A DNA stretch of 64,000 nt, taken from positions 806,001 to 870,000 of the forward strand of contig NZ_CP074197.1 of NCBI RefSeq assembly GCF_023921805.1, given 5' to 3'. The DNA is from Ruminococcus sp. FMBCY1 (GTDB lineage Bacteria > Bacillota > Clostridia > Oscillospirales > Acutalibacteraceae). A model generated the notes under the pieces. It saw nothing but the letters and a program-made list of their open reading frames with translations. It was not told where the DNA came from and did no database searches. Numbering within the stretch: the first letter of the stretch is position 1; each line of letters opens with the position of its first letter. The translations under genes were made by a program, and so were the position numbers. Of this stretch, positions 1 to 10,448 are shown in pieces.

Positions 1-300
1 AATTCTTGCTGTGTTTTCTCCGACCGTAAAGCACGGCATATATGAGCCGTCAACCGGACGGGGGCGTGTTGATACGCCTAATGCAGACACACCCGACAAG
101 TCAACTTCCTTTGCAATGTCCTCAACAAGAGTGTGAAGCTGTTGTGTGTGATGAAAAACCGCATCGCTCTGTCTTAAGCCGAGCTGTCCCTGTTTTACGG
201 GCAAAAGCTGCTTTCGCTGTAGCATTTCGCCGTTTTCGCTGTTATATACCGCAACCGAAGTTGTGTAGTTAGAGGTATCTATACCAAGGAAAAGGCTCAT
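1..300 (-). CDS. TsaD/Kae1-like ASKHA protein, C-terminal part cut off by the window edge
   Basis: The first 100 residues of a gene running off the left edge are visible. They begin with a glycine/threonine phosphate-binding strand (LGIDTSNYTTS, residues 5-15) typical of the ASKHA fold of TsaD/Kae1, the catalytic subunit for the N6-threonylcarbamoyl-A37 tRNA modification. A histidine cluster (FHHTQQLH) follows near residue 50, where TsaD has metal-binding histidines. The opening differs from canonical TsaD (usually IETSCDET), so this fits the second TsaD-like paralogue seen in many Clostridia rather than TsaD itself. The ATG shares one base with the nusB stop (TAATG), so it is translationally coupled to nusB. 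Family assignment is fairly safe; exact role is unknown. Confidence 0.7.
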   Translation of the reverse strand, partial: MSLFLGIDTSNYTTSVAVYNSENGEMLQRKQLLPVKQGQLGLRQSDAVFHHTQQLHTLVEDIAKEVDLSGVSALGVSTRPRPVDGSYMPCFTVGENTARI

Positions 301-773
301 TACTTTTCTCCGTTATCTCTTACAAATGAGCCTAATATTCCGTTGACAAATCCGCTCTCGTCAATAGTGTACTTCTTTGCAAGTTCTACCGCCTCGTTGA
401 TTGCTACGCTTGCGGGAACATTGTCAAGATACTTGATTTCATACACTGCAAGTTCAAGGATTGCAAGCGACGGCTTTGAAATTCTTGAAAGAGTCCATCC
501 TTTTTTTAGATAGCGTGAAATAATCTCGTCAAGTTCCTCTTTAGCCGATACAATACCCTCAACTTCTGCCTGTGCAAGTGCGCTTACTCCGCCCATAAAG
601 AGTTCCGAGCTGTCCTGCACCATATTGTCGACAGATGTGTTTGTAAATGACTTTGAAAATAAAAGCATAAATACCTGCTCACGCTGTTCGGAGCGTGTAA
701 GTTTAATCTGTACTGCTTCGTTTTCATTTTCTTCTGTTACTTCCTGAGAAGTTACATTTATCTCTTCAGACAT
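300..773 (-). CDS. nusB: Transcription antitermination factor NusB
   Basis: NusB binds boxA RNA with ribosomal protein S10 and helps antiterminate rRNA transcription. The 157-residue product has the all-helical NusB pattern, including SREQVF-type helix 1 (LTRSEQREQVFMLLF, residues 25-39), the conserved PxSVAINEAVELAKKY segment and a closing GFVNGILGSF. A roughly 24-residue acidic, glutamate/asparagine-rich N-terminal extension precedes the usual start; no better-placed internal ATG exists, so it is probably real. It lies 68 bases downstream of spoIIIAH on the same strand and overlaps the following TsaD-like start by one base. In many Firmicutes an asp23-family gene separates spoIIIAH and nusB; here it is absent. 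Confidence 0.93.
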   Translation of the reverse strand: MSEEINVTSQEVTEENENEAVQIKLTRSEQREQVFMLLFSKSFTNTSVDNMVQDSSELFMGGVSALAQAEVEGIVSAKEELDEIISRYLKKGWTLSRISKPSLAILELAVYEIKYLDNVPASVAINEAVELAKKYTIDESGFVNGILGSFVRDNGEK

Positions 774-841
774 ATTATCCCAACTTTACAATAAATTATC
801 AGGATAATTATATCACATAAAATTTTGATTGTAAACTATAT

Positions 842-1390
842 TCACGCACCTACAACAGATATTGCGTCACTTGCAATTTCATAGTGCGTTGTTACGGCAT
901 CGTATATTGACAAAACAGTGTTTTCGTTAAGCTCGTTTTTCGGAACTATAACGGTTACACCCATATCGGTTATACAGCAAAGGCAATCGGAAAAGCCTTT
1001 CGCTTTCACAATAGTTTCTATGGTATCCTGCGTTGTAAAAAAGCTGATGATTCGCCCTACATTTTCTTGCGCCTCGGTAAGCTCCGTGTCTGAACTCGAG
1101 TCGGAATCGAGTATCTCCTCCGCATCGTCAATTACCTTGTCTTGCGTGTTCTGCCTTTTAGTGCGTTCGGATGCAAAGAAATCCTGCTGCTCTTTCGATA
1201 GTGCCATTGCAGCTGCCGCCTCGTCGGAGGTTGCTGTTTTCCCGACTGTTGCATTTACATATGACGCTGCCCCCAGCTCCTTTGCAGGTGAAGTTGTACG
1301 AGCCTGCGAAATCTGATAGTTTATGTAAACCGCCGTTGCCAGAGCAAGTACAAGTGATGTCATTACAATATGTTTCTTCTGAATTTTCAT
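842..1390 (-). CDS. spoIIIAH: Stage III sporulation protein AH
   Basis: SpoIIIAH is the mother-cell half of the SpoIIQ-SpoIIIAH channel that links mother cell and forespore. The 182-residue protein has a short basic N-terminus, one membrane helix (about residues 8-26), a long linker rich in Ala, Ser, Asp and Glu, and a C-terminal domain (about 105-182) matching the ring-building motif related to YscJ/FliF proteins. A C-C-x-C-C-like cysteine cluster (CLCC) sits in that domain. It is the last gene of the spoIIIA operon and follows spoIIIAG by 7 bases. Assignment rests on gene order, topology and the C-terminal pattern. Confidence 0.9.
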   Translation of the reverse strand: MKIQKKHIVMTSLVLALATAVYINYQISQARTTSPAKELGAASYVNATVGKTATSDEAAAAMALSKEQQDFFASERTKRQNTQDKVIDDAEEILDSDSSSDTELTEAQENVGRIISFFTTQDTIETIVKAKGFSDCLCCITDMGVTVIVPKNELNENTVLSIYDAVTTHYEIASDAISVVGA

Positions 1391-1397
1391 AATACCT

Positions 1398-1847
1398 CTA
1401 CCTTCGTTCTGTTAATTTTGTAACACATACCTTTGCCGATGAAATATCCAGTGCCCTTGTTACCGCTTGTGTGACCGTTTGTGTTACGACGGGATCATCT
1501 CCGCCCTCGCACACAACAAGCACACCGCGGATAACAGGCTGAATTTCCTTTGTCTTGGTGGTACTGTCCTCAAGATATACATATTCGACCGAGTTTTCTA
1601 TGGTAAGAAGCACCTTTGTTTCTCCGCAGCCGCTGATACTTGAAAGGATTTTTTGCAAATCGCTTTCAATCTCCGTGCTGTAGGTAGTAACCGAAAAGCC
1701 CTCGGTTTCCGTTTTTTTATCGGTATTAATTCCCGAAATTGAAGAAATAAAAATAAGTGCTATTCCGATAATACCGATAATTACTATAATTTTTCTTGCT
1801 TTGTCACTTTCAAACAGCTTTTTTATTCCGTTTGTTTTTTCTTCCAT
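1398..1847 (-). CDS. spoIIIAG: Stage III sporulation protein AG
   Basis: SpoIIIAG forms a large ring in the intermembrane space of the engulfed forespore as part of the SpoIIIA-SpoIIQ secretion-like complex. The 149-residue product has a charged cytosolic N-terminus, one membrane helix (about residues 20-38) and an extracytoplasmic domain containing the ISGCGETKVLLTIE stretch and a VVCEGGDDPVV turn common in the family. It is shorter than B. subtilis SpoIIIAG, as in many Clostridia. It lies 12 bases after spoIIIAF and 7 before spoIIIAH. Confidence 0.9.
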   Translation of the reverse strand: MEEKTNGIKKLFESDKARKIIVIIGIIGIALIFISSISGINTDKKTETEGFSVTTYSTEIESDLQKILSSISGCGETKVLLTIENSVEYVYLEDSTTKTKEIQPVIRGVLVVCEGGDDPVVTQTVTQAVTRALDISSAKVCVTKLTERR

Positions 1848-1859
1848 AGCTTTGCACCC

Positions 1860-2333
1860 TTAAATAAAAGTTATTCTCGGATATGCTCCGAAGCTTTCAA
1901 AAACAATTGAGCCGATTTTATCTTTCCGGCTTTTATATTCATTACTCATATATATGCTGATGTCACCGATAATTATGCTGTTTGACTGCGATTTTGCAAG
2001 TACGATTTTACATTCGGATATTTTTATGTTGTTTTGAGCAAGCAGGTCGGTAAGGCTTTGTTCAAGATTTTGTTGTGCCTGTTTAATCACAACATTTGCG
2101 TAGGCTTCGTCGGAAGTGGAAACTTGATCTTCGCTGTAATCAACAGGTTCGGCATCAAAATCTATAGAAGAAATTGCCGAGGTTATCGGCGAAATAAGAC
2201 AGCATACCATAAACGCACCGATTACAAGGGCAACGGTTTTTTTGGTAGTACCCTCGGGTACAAATGCCGACAGCAGACTGCAAATAAGAGCACCGGCACA
2301 AACTGTTATAACCGCAGAAATCATACCGCTCAT
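1860..2333 (-). CDS. spoIIIAF: Stage III sporulation protein AF
   Basis: SpoIIIAF is a membrane component of the mother-cell SpoIIIA complex. I place the start at the ATG at 2333-2331, because it overlaps the spoIIIAE stop as ATGA, the usual coupling arrangement; a longer frame upstream would lie inside spoIIIAE. The 157-residue protein opens with two hydrophobic helices (about 3-25 and 32-50) followed by a hydrophilic C-terminal domain with a QAQQNLEQSL helix. Neighbours on both sides are spoIIIA genes in canonical order. Confidence 0.9.
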   Translation of the reverse strand: MSGMISAVITVCAGALICSLLSAFVPEGTTKKTVALVIGAFMVCCLISPITSAISSIDFDAEPVDYSEDQVSTSDEAYANVVIKQAQQNLEQSLTDLLAQNNIKISECKIVLAKSQSNSIIIGDISIYMSNEYKSRKDKIGSIVFESFGAYPRITFI

Positions 2334-3481
2334 ATTCCGCCGCCTCCCATCAAAAGCACAAGTGCAGTTGAAATTATGTAAACCGACATAATGCACAATA
2401 CAATTGCAAGCAAGGTTGAAAGCACGGTACCGACACCCTCAAGCAAATCTTTTACCTGATTTATGCCGAGTATCTCCGCAAGTAACTTTCCTGCCGATAA
2501 AGTAAATATCCACAAAAGGCTGTTAAGTATTATAGGCAGAAACACAAAAGCAATAGATACTATAACAAAAATTCCAAGTCCCGATTTAAGCAAGTTTACA
2601 CTGCCCTGTACGGTTTTGTATGCATCTGAAAGCGCTGAGCCTACTATCGGAATAAATGAATTTAAAGTAAATCGCACGGCTCGTGTAGAAACATCGTCAA
2701 CCGAGGTAGTTATCATCTGCTTAAAAGAAAGTACAGCTGTAAATACAGTCATAACAAACCCGAGTACCCATTTTACGGCTTTTGAAATTATTGAAGTTAT
2801 ACCCGTAAGTTTTGATTCCGAGCATACGCTTGCCGTTACTGATACACCGAGAAACATATTAAGAAAAGGAACTATTACCTTTGAGCTTAGTTGTCCCACT
2901 CCCTCTCCTGCGCCGATCATCATTGCGTAATATGACGCACCGCTTACGGCGTGTCCCGTGCTCGACATAATCATAACCATTACAGGCACAAATGCAAGCA
3001 TAAAACTTGATGCCGTTTTTACTACCGTTGACATATCTGAAATTACTTCAATTACGGGGAGTGCAGCCGTACAGGTAGCACACAGTACGGCTGCTATGCC
3101 AAGTGAGGAGGAAAGTTCACTTGAAAGCGAATTTTTGTACGAAGATAAAAGCGAGCATATAAGCAAGAGTGCGGTAAGTGAGATTACCGCTTTTAACGGC
3201 CCTGCGCTGTTTTCGCCCGCAAGTTTTACAATTTCATTCACAACTTCTCCGAACGAAATCTGCGAAAGCTCATTGCTGTCTATGCCGTTTATCCCTATAT
3301 TTTCAAGGCTCTGCTTTACATCGTCAGACAGGCTGTCATATAAAGCAGAAGTATCGTAAATGCTGTTAATATCATTTGTTGTACTTCCGGTTTTGGCTGT
3401 TGTATCGGCTGCAAATACAGTAATCTGCGACAGAAAAACAACCGCAATCACAACTAAAAACACCGCTGTTTTTTTCAACAT
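2330..3481 (-). CDS. spoIIIAE: Stage III sporulation protein AE
   Basis: SpoIIIAE is the large polytopic membrane subunit of the SpoIIIA channel. The chosen ATG at 3481 has an AGGAG site five bases upstream that overlaps the spoIIIAD stop; an upstream in-frame GTG would sit on top of this site. The 383-residue product has an N-terminal signal-like helix ending near VFAAD, a soluble segment of about 60 residues, then a series of hydrophobic helices through to a glycine-rich tail (LLMGGGG). Its size fits the family. Its stop overlaps the spoIIIAF start. Confidence 0.92.
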   Translation of the reverse strand: MLKKTAVFLVVIAVVFLSQITVFAADTTAKTGSTTNDINSIYDTSALYDSLSDDVKQSLENIGINGIDSNELSQISFGEVVNEIVKLAGENSAGPLKAVISLTALLLICSLLSSYKNSLSSELSSSLGIAAVLCATCTAALPVIEVISDMSTVVKTASSFMLAFVPVMVMIMSSTGHAVSGASYYAMMIGAGEGVGQLSSKVIVPFLNMFLGVSVTASVCSESKLTGITSIISKAVKWVLGFVMTVFTAVLSFKQMITTSVDDVSTRAVRFTLNSFIPIVGSALSDAYKTVQGSVNLLKSGLGIFVIVSIAFVFLPIILNSLLWIFTLSAGKLLAEILGINQVKDLLEGVGTVLSTLLAIVLCIMSVYIISTALVLLMGGGGI

Positions 3482-3491
3482 CAACACTCCT

Positions 3492-3884
3492 TCAGGAGTT
3501 TTCTACAAGTGACACCACTGTATTTAAAATTTCCGTATAAAGCGGAAGTGATGTTACCATAATCAATATTTCACCTGCAAGCGTAACATTTGTTGCTATT
3601 GCCTGCTGTCCCGACTCCTTACATACACTGACAGCAAGCTCTGTTACAATGCATATTCCTATTACCTTGAGCAATATTTTTATATACTCAATATTCATAT
3701 CAGATGCTGCCGCAATTTTATTTACCGTCTGCAAAATCGTAGCCGCAAACGAAATTACGGCTGTAAGCAATATTACACCGCAGGCAATTGAAAGCATAAG
3801 CGAGATTTCACCGTTATGCTTTTTTATTGCTACGGCAGAAATTGCAGATACAATTGCGACAGCGGCTATAGTAATAATATTCAT
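3492..3884 (-). CDS. spoIIIAD: Stage III sporulation protein AD
   Basis: A 130-residue membrane protein with four predicted hydrophobic helices, characteristic of SpoIIIAD (AC/AD family). The motif KVIGICIVTELAVSVCKESGQ in the middle is shared by SpoIIIAC and SpoIIIAD proteins and is the clearest marker. It forms part of the mother-cell membrane platform of the feeding-tube complex. It sits 9 bases after spoIIIAC and 10 before spoIIIAE. Confidence 0.92.
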   Translation of the reverse strand: MNIITIAAVAIVSAISAVAIKKHNGEISLMLSIACGVILLTAVISFAATILQTVNKIAAASDMNIEYIKILLKVIGICIVTELAVSVCKESGQQAIATNVTLAGEILIMVTSLPLYTEILNTVVSLVENS

Positions 3885-3893
3885 ACTTTATTC

Positions 3894-4088
3894 CTAAAAG
3901 CCGAATAACTGCTTTATCGTGTTAAACAAGGCGCTTATCTGCGTGACAATCAGAGTAAGCACAACTATAAGACCCGCAAGCGTCGTAAGCATTGCCTGTT
4001 CTTCTCTGCCGCTGCGTATGAGCACCTGACACAACACGGCTACAATTATACCGATTGCAGCTATTTTAAAAATCAGTTCAACATCCAT
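3894..4088 (-). CDS. spoIIIAC: Stage III sporulation protein AC
   Basis: A 64-residue protein with two membrane helices (about 6-24 and 33-53) separated by the short charged loop IRSGREEQA, the pattern of SpoIIIAC. The size matches B. subtilis SpoIIIAC closely. It is the smallest member of the operon, between spoIIIAB (10 bases upstream) and spoIIIAD. Confidence 0.92.
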   Translation of the reverse strand: MDVELIFKIAAIGIIVAVLCQVLIRSGREEQAMLTTLAGLIVVLTLIVTQISALFNTIKQLFGF

Positions 4089-4098
4089 AGCTATCCTT

Positions 4099-4605
4099 TC
4101 AGATTATAACAAGTGCGGCTGCCGTGCCGACAAAAAATCCCATAGTTTTGTAAAGCCGTGATTTTTGTTTTATTTCATTTTTACTGTCATCAAGATGAGC
4201 GTTCGCAAGCCCTTTGTAAAGCTCAATATGTTTGAGCTGTCCCTCTACATCGGTTATGCCGAGTTTTTCTCCGAATGAGCATAAAAGCTGTTTATCCTCG
4301 TGCTTTAAAGCGTAACCGTCGGAAATATCCGCTACCGCATTTTTCCATTTTTTAAAAAATGTACCGTCGTATTTTTCGTACGCACCGTATATTGCTTTTC
4401 CGAATCTGTCTTCGCTTTTGGAAAAAATAATCGAAAGTTCATCTGTACTGTAGCGAATATTTGTCGCAAGAGTATCAAGGAAAACCAAAAAGTCATTTAT
4501 AAAATCTCTGCGTTTGTACAGCCGTTGGGCTTTTTTAAATCCCATAAGAGTTGTTGCGCTCACAAGCAAGATACAGCCGATAATTTTAATTACCAAATAC
4601 ATCAC
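4099..4605 (-). CDS. spoIIIAB: Stage III sporulation protein AB
   Basis: SpoIIIAB resembles the GspF family of type II secretion platform proteins. The 168-residue product begins with a membrane helix (about 5-22), continues with a soluble helical domain containing the RRDFINDFLVFLDTLATNIRYS stretch conserved in the family, and ends with another hydrophobic helix (about 152-168). The start overlaps the 3' end of spoIIIAA by 20 bases, consistent with coupled translation. Either of two adjacent ATGs (4605 or 4602) could be used. Confidence 0.9.
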   Translation of the reverse strand: MMYLVIKIIGCILLVSATTLMGFKKAQRLYKRRDFINDFLVFLDTLATNIRYSTDELSIIFSKSEDRFGKAIYGAYEKYDGTFFKKWKNAVADISDGYALKHEDKQLLCSFGEKLGITDVEGQLKHIELYKGLANAHLDDSKNEIKQKSRLYKTMGFFVGTAAALVII

Positions 4606-5536
4606 CGACTCTCATAATCTTGCTCACTCTGCCGGCAGACGCTCTGTTATCAAGGAAAACAAGGGTTTTAAAGCCGCCGCAGGAAACGAGTTTACGGATA
4701 TTATCTTTTCTTCTAAGTTCGTCAACGCTTGAACAATGCAAGGTAGAAATAAAAGATACACCCGAATTCACGGAATATTCCACAGCGTCAATATCTCTCT
4801 GCGTACCGATTTCGTCGCAAACAATAATATCGGGCGACATACTGCGTATAGCCTGAATAATTCCGCTCGGCTTATCGTAAAGGTCAAACACATCACAAAG
4901 TCCGATGTCATTTTGCAGGATACCCGAGGAAGTGCCCGCAAGTTCTCCCCTTTCGTCAATCAAAGAAATTCTCTTGCCGTATTCGGTCGAGAGTATTCTT
5001 GCCATATCCCTTAAGAGCGTGGTTTTGCCCGTGCATGGCGCACCGCAAATAAGCACGCCGCCAAAGTCGGGATTAAGAGTGTCAATAACAGCTCTTGAAC
5101 ACTCTTTATGCTCTCTTGCAATTCTGATGTTAATTGACGAAATATCACGGATATTTATTACCTTGTCACCCTCACAAATTGCCGTACCGCAGATACCCGC
5201 TCTGTGACCGCCGTGCATTGAAACAAAGCCGTTTATAATTTCACTTTGTTTTGAATATACCGAGTAATTGCAAATGTTGTGAAAAGTATCCGTAAGGTCG
5301 CCACGGCTGACTGTGAGCATTGAGCCGTCAAGTATAGTGTTGGTAAGCCCGCCCTTTTCCGTAAGAAAATATGTAGTATCCGGGCAAACAACCGCTACAG
5401 GTCTGTTTACACGCAATCTTATTTCCTGCGCAGTATCGCAGAATTTTTGCGACAGCGGTAAAATTCTCTGATAAATATTCTGACTTAGCGAGCGTATGGC
5501 AAGTACAAACCTGCCCTCATTATTAAGACTTGTCAT
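4586..5536 (-). CDS. spoIIIAA: Stage III sporulation protein AA, secretion-type ATPase
   Basis: SpoIIIAA is the P-loop ATPase of the SpoIIIA complex, related to type II/IV secretion ATPases. With the ATG at 5536 (GGAAAGGA site eight bases upstream) the protein has 316 residues, close to family size; a longer frame starting at 5584 lacks such a site. The Walker A motif GAPCTGKTT is at about 165-173, followed by a Walker B-like IIVCDEIGT and a conserved histidine in STLHC. It is the first gene of the operon. A CATACATAT stretch at 5573-5565 looks like a sigma-E -10 element, but I could not find a convincing -35, so the expected mother-cell promoter is not proven here. Confidence 0.93.
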   Translation of the reverse strand: MTSLNNEGRFVLAIRSLSQNIYQRILPLSQKFCDTAQEIRLRVNRPVAVVCPDTTYFLTEKGGLTNTILDGSMLTVSRGDLTDTFHNICNYSVYSKQSEIINGFVSMHGGHRAGICGTAICEGDKVINIRDISSINIRIAREHKECSRAVIDTLNPDFGGVLICGAPCTGKTTLLRDMARILSTEYGKRISLIDERGELAGTSSGILQNDIGLCDVFDLYDKPSGIIQAIRSMSPDIIVCDEIGTQRDIDAVEYSVNSGVSFISTLHCSSVDELRRKDNIRKLVSCGGFKTLVFLDNRASAGRVSKIMRVGDVFGN

Positions 5537-5630
5537 TTTTATCGTCCTTTCCTTGGCTTTGTTAATATGTATGCAGACAAGCACATAAAAAGAACAAGGT
5601 TTAAATATTTTTTGAATGATAGATTGTAAG

Positions 5631-5668
5631 CAAAAACAAAAAACTATCCTACTTATGTAAGATAGTCC
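5631..5668 (-). terminator. Rho-independent terminator of ligA
   Basis: On the minus strand a 10-bp stem with one G-U pair (arms 5666-5657 and 5652-5643, loop AUAA) is followed at once by a T-rich run. It lies downstream of ligA and upstream of the spoIIIA operon, separating the two transcription units. Confidence 0.8.
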
Positions 5669-5762
5669 TTTGTGTTATAGTCATATATTTTGCGGACAGT
5701 GCAGTCCCCGTGATAATAGCTATAGTTAATTTATTTTTAGGTTAGCGCATTTCTTATTAAAT

Positions 5763-7784
<2,022 letters not shown>

Positions 7785-7815
7785 TTATATGCCAAAAATA
7801 AAGCAAAAATGAAAA

Positions 7816-8391
7816 TTACTTGTTTACTGCCGAAGTGCCCTTTTCTTTCAAATATGTTGATTCAAGGTCTGCAAGGTGGAGCTTTACGGCAAGCGGATAA
7901 CGCTCGTATGCAAGAGAAATTGAATTGCTGTTTTTATCACCAAACTCTCCCATATGCCAACGGATTGCCATTGCCTCATCAATCTTTAAGTGCATTTTGC
8001 GTTCAATCAAAAATACTGACTTTTCGCCATGACCGTACGGGAACTGATCGTCTATTGCATAATAAGGTACTTTTTCCCACGCACCTGTCTGCTCGTTCTT
8101 AACATTTCTTGAGGATACCTTGTAAAACTGAGCCTTGCACAAATCGTGCAAAAGTCCGCAAATGGCAAAGCTCTCGATATTGTCGGTTTCCTCGTCATAA
8201 TGCTTTTCCATCATTGTATTAAACACGCTTACCGAGTGCATTACAAGTCCGCCCTCGCAGGCACAATGATATTTCGTACTTGCAGGAGCAGTAAAAAAGT
8301 CTGTGCGCTTGAGCCATTCAAGCAGTTCATCTGCACCGTTGCGTGTTATGTACTTTGTATAAATCTCAATAAATTCTTCTTTTGGAGTCAT
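7816..8391 (-). CDS. HD-domain phosphohydrolase family protein
   Basis: A 191-residue protein with an HD metal-binding pattern: a histidine at 52 (GLVMHSVSV), the paired HD at 82-83 (LLHDLCK), a later HGEKS at about 120 and a conserved WHMGEF. Such proteins hydrolyse phosphate esters of nucleotides or RNA; the closest-looking relatives are small HD hydrolases annotated only as hydrolase, so the substrate cannot be named. It is placed between the ispH-rpsA terminator and ligA, suggesting a short two-gene unit with ligA. Confidence 0.75.
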   Translation of the reverse strand: MTPKEEFIEIYTKYITRNGADELLEWLKRTDFFTAPASTKYHCACEGGLVMHSVSVFNTMMEKHYDEETDNIESFAICGLLHDLCKAQFYKVSSRNVKNEQTGAWEKVPYYAIDDQFPYGHGEKSVFLIERKMHLKIDEAMAIRWHMGEFGDKNSNSISLAYERYPLAVKLHLADLESTYLKEKGTSAVNK

Positions 8392-8430
8392 TTTTTATCG
8401 CTCCTTTTGCGGTTTATTATATAAAATAGA

Positions 8431-8462
8431 ACAAAAGGGCATCCCTATAATGGAATGCCCTG
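8431..8462 (-). terminator. Rho-independent terminator of ispH-rpsA
   Basis: On the minus strand a 9-bp stem (arms 8460-8452 and 8445-8437, including one G-U pair) with a 6-base loop is followed by TTTTG. It lies 14 bases after the ispH-rpsA stop and ends the rpiR-to-rpsA operon. Confidence 0.8.
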
Positions 8463-8474
8463 TTTAATAACAAA

Positions 8475-10448
8475 TTATTCAGCAACCTCTTCAGTAGCCT
8501 CAGCAGGAGCCTGCTCGTCCTCCGGAAGAAGTGCACGCATTGAAAGGCTTACACGCTTCTTGTCAAAGTCAATAGCAGTAATCTTAGCTTCTACTGTTTC
8601 GCCAACTGAAAGTACATCAGCGGGCTTTTCAATTCTCTTGTTAGCAATCTGAGAAATGTGGATAAGACCGTCAATACCCGGGATGATGTTTGCAAAAGCA
8701 CCGAATGATGTAAGACCAACGATTGTAGCCTTAACAACTGTGCCCACCGGATACTGGTTCTTGAGGATCTCCCATGGATTCTCGTCAGCGTTCTTAAAGC
8801 CGAGAGAAATCTTCTTTGTTTCCTCGTTGATGTCCTTTACATATACTTCTACAGTATCGCCAACATTTACAACCTCACTTGGGTGCTTAATGTGTGTCCA
8901 AGAAAGCTCTGAAATGTGAATCATACCAAATACACCGCCAAGGTCAACAAATGCACCGTAGCTTGTAAGTGACTTAACAACACCTGTGTACTTCTTACCG
9001 ATTTCGCAGTTCTTCCAGAACTCCTCACGCTGAGCAGCTCTCTGCTCCTTAAGTACGCTTCTGATTGAGCCGATAGCTCTCTTTCTTCTGCCACGCTGTG
9101 AAACCTCAATAAGTCTGAACTGTACTTCTTTACCTACGAGATCCTCAAGGCTCTCGTCACGAGTAGCAGTTGCCTGTGAAGCAGGAATAAATACTCTTAC
9201 ATCGTTGTAGATAACGATTACACCGCCCTTAACAGCCTCTGTAACCTTACCTGTAAGAACTTCCTGTGAGTCAACCTTAGACTCAAGAATTTCCCAGCCC
9301 TTAGCTGCGTCTACTCTGCGCTTAGAAAGCATAATTGTGCCTTCCTGATCATTTGTCTTCATAATAAGAAGCTCGATCTTGTCGCCAACCTTTACGATAT
9401 CCTCCGGCTTAGCGTTAGGATCGTTAGAAAGCTCACTGGCAGGAATAAAGCCTGTCTGCTTTCTGCCGACATCAACCTGAACCTCGTTAGGCGCAATGCT
9501 GAGCACTGTACCCATTACCCTCTCATTTGTATTTAAGTTTTTGAGGGATTCCTCAAGCAATGCCTCAAAAGATTCTTCACCATTTGTTACACCGGATTTA
9601 ATTTCACTCATTGTATCCAGTACCTCCTTTATTATCCTTGCCGGAGTAGATGCACCGGCAGTAACGCCAATTTTTTCAGCAACGCTGACTTGTAAAGCAT
9701 CAAGCTCATCCGCTGTTTCAATAAGAACTGTGTTATCGCACTGCCTTTTGCATATATCAAAAAGCTTGCCCGTGTTTGAGCTGTGCCTGTCGCCTATTAC
9801 TACCATAAAATCGGATTGAGCCGCAAGTAAGTCAGCTTCGGTCTGTCTAACTGACGTTGCATTACATATTGTATCAAATATTTTTGCATTTGTACATAGT
9901 TTTTTAATCTTTTTTACACACTTTTTCCATTCTTTTGTGTCAAATGTGGTCTGTGCGACAACAAAAACCTGTTTATTATTCTTTTTTAGAACAATATTGT
10001 AAATCTCGTCAATTTCTTCACTGTTTTTAAAGGTGTGACATTCGGTGCTGCAATGACCTATAATGCCCTCAACCTCGGGGTGAACGCTGTTGCCTGCAAT
10101 TAAAACTATGCCGTCCTTGTTGTCGGGATTTGCAACTATGTTGTGAATCTTCTTGACAAAAGGACATGTTGCATCTTCATATTTTACACCATTTTCAACT
10201 AATTTGTCAATAACATATTTTGGAACACCGTGAGAACGGATAACAAGAGTAGCGTCTTTTTCTACCTCGACAATATTATCAACCGCTTTACAGCCACGGC
10301 TTTCAAGTTCGTTTACGACTTCCATATTATGAATGATAGGTCCGAGAGTAGATACTTTTACATTCTTGTCAAGCAAACTGTTCACAATATTTATTGCTCT
10401 GTTTACGCCAAAGCAAAAGCCGGCAGACTTTGCAACGGTTATGCTCAT
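8475..10448 (-). CDS. ispH: IspH (HMBPP reductase) fused to ribosomal protein S1-like four-domain region
   Basis: A 657-residue fusion. Residues 1-285 are IspH (LytB), the iron-sulfur enzyme making IPP and DMAPP in the last step of the MEP isoprenoid pathway; its three cluster cysteines are C12, C95 and C195, with the usual HGVP and STPARII motifs. Residues about 308-377, 396-460, 485-552 and 568-637 are four S1 RNA-binding domains (for example GAFVDLGG and GLIHISQIA), ending in an acidic tail. This fusion is well known in Clostridia and supplies the S1-like protein there. The start overlaps the plsC stop (ATGA). Confidence 0.95.
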   Translation of the reverse strand: MSITVAKSAGFCFGVNRAINIVNSLLDKNVKVSTLGPIIHNMEVVNELESRGCKAVDNIVEVEKDATLVIRSHGVPKYVIDKLVENGVKYEDATCPFVKKIHNIVANPDNKDGIVLIAGNSVHPEVEGIIGHCSTECHTFKNSEEIDEIYNIVLKKNNKQVFVVAQTTFDTKEWKKCVKKIKKLCTNAKIFDTICNATSVRQTEADLLAAQSDFMVVIGDRHSSNTGKLFDICKRQCDNTVLIETADELDALQVSVAEKIGVTAGASTPARIIKEVLDTMSEIKSGVTNGEESFEALLEESLKNLNTNERVMGTVLSIAPNEVQVDVGRKQTGFIPASELSNDPNAKPEDIVKVGDKIELLIMKTNDQEGTIMLSKRRVDAAKGWEILESKVDSQEVLTGKVTEAVKGGVIVIYNDVRVFIPASQATATRDESLEDLVGKEVQFRLIEVSQRGRRKRAIGSIRSVLKEQRAAQREEFWKNCEIGKKYTGVVKSLTSYGAFVDLGGVFGMIHISELSWTHIKHPSEVVNVGDTVEVYVKDINEETKKISLGFKNADENPWEILKNQYPVGTVVKATIVGLTSFGAFANIIPGIDGLIHISQIANKRIEKPADVLSVGETVEAKITAIDFDKKRVSLSMRALLPEDEQAPAEATEEVAE

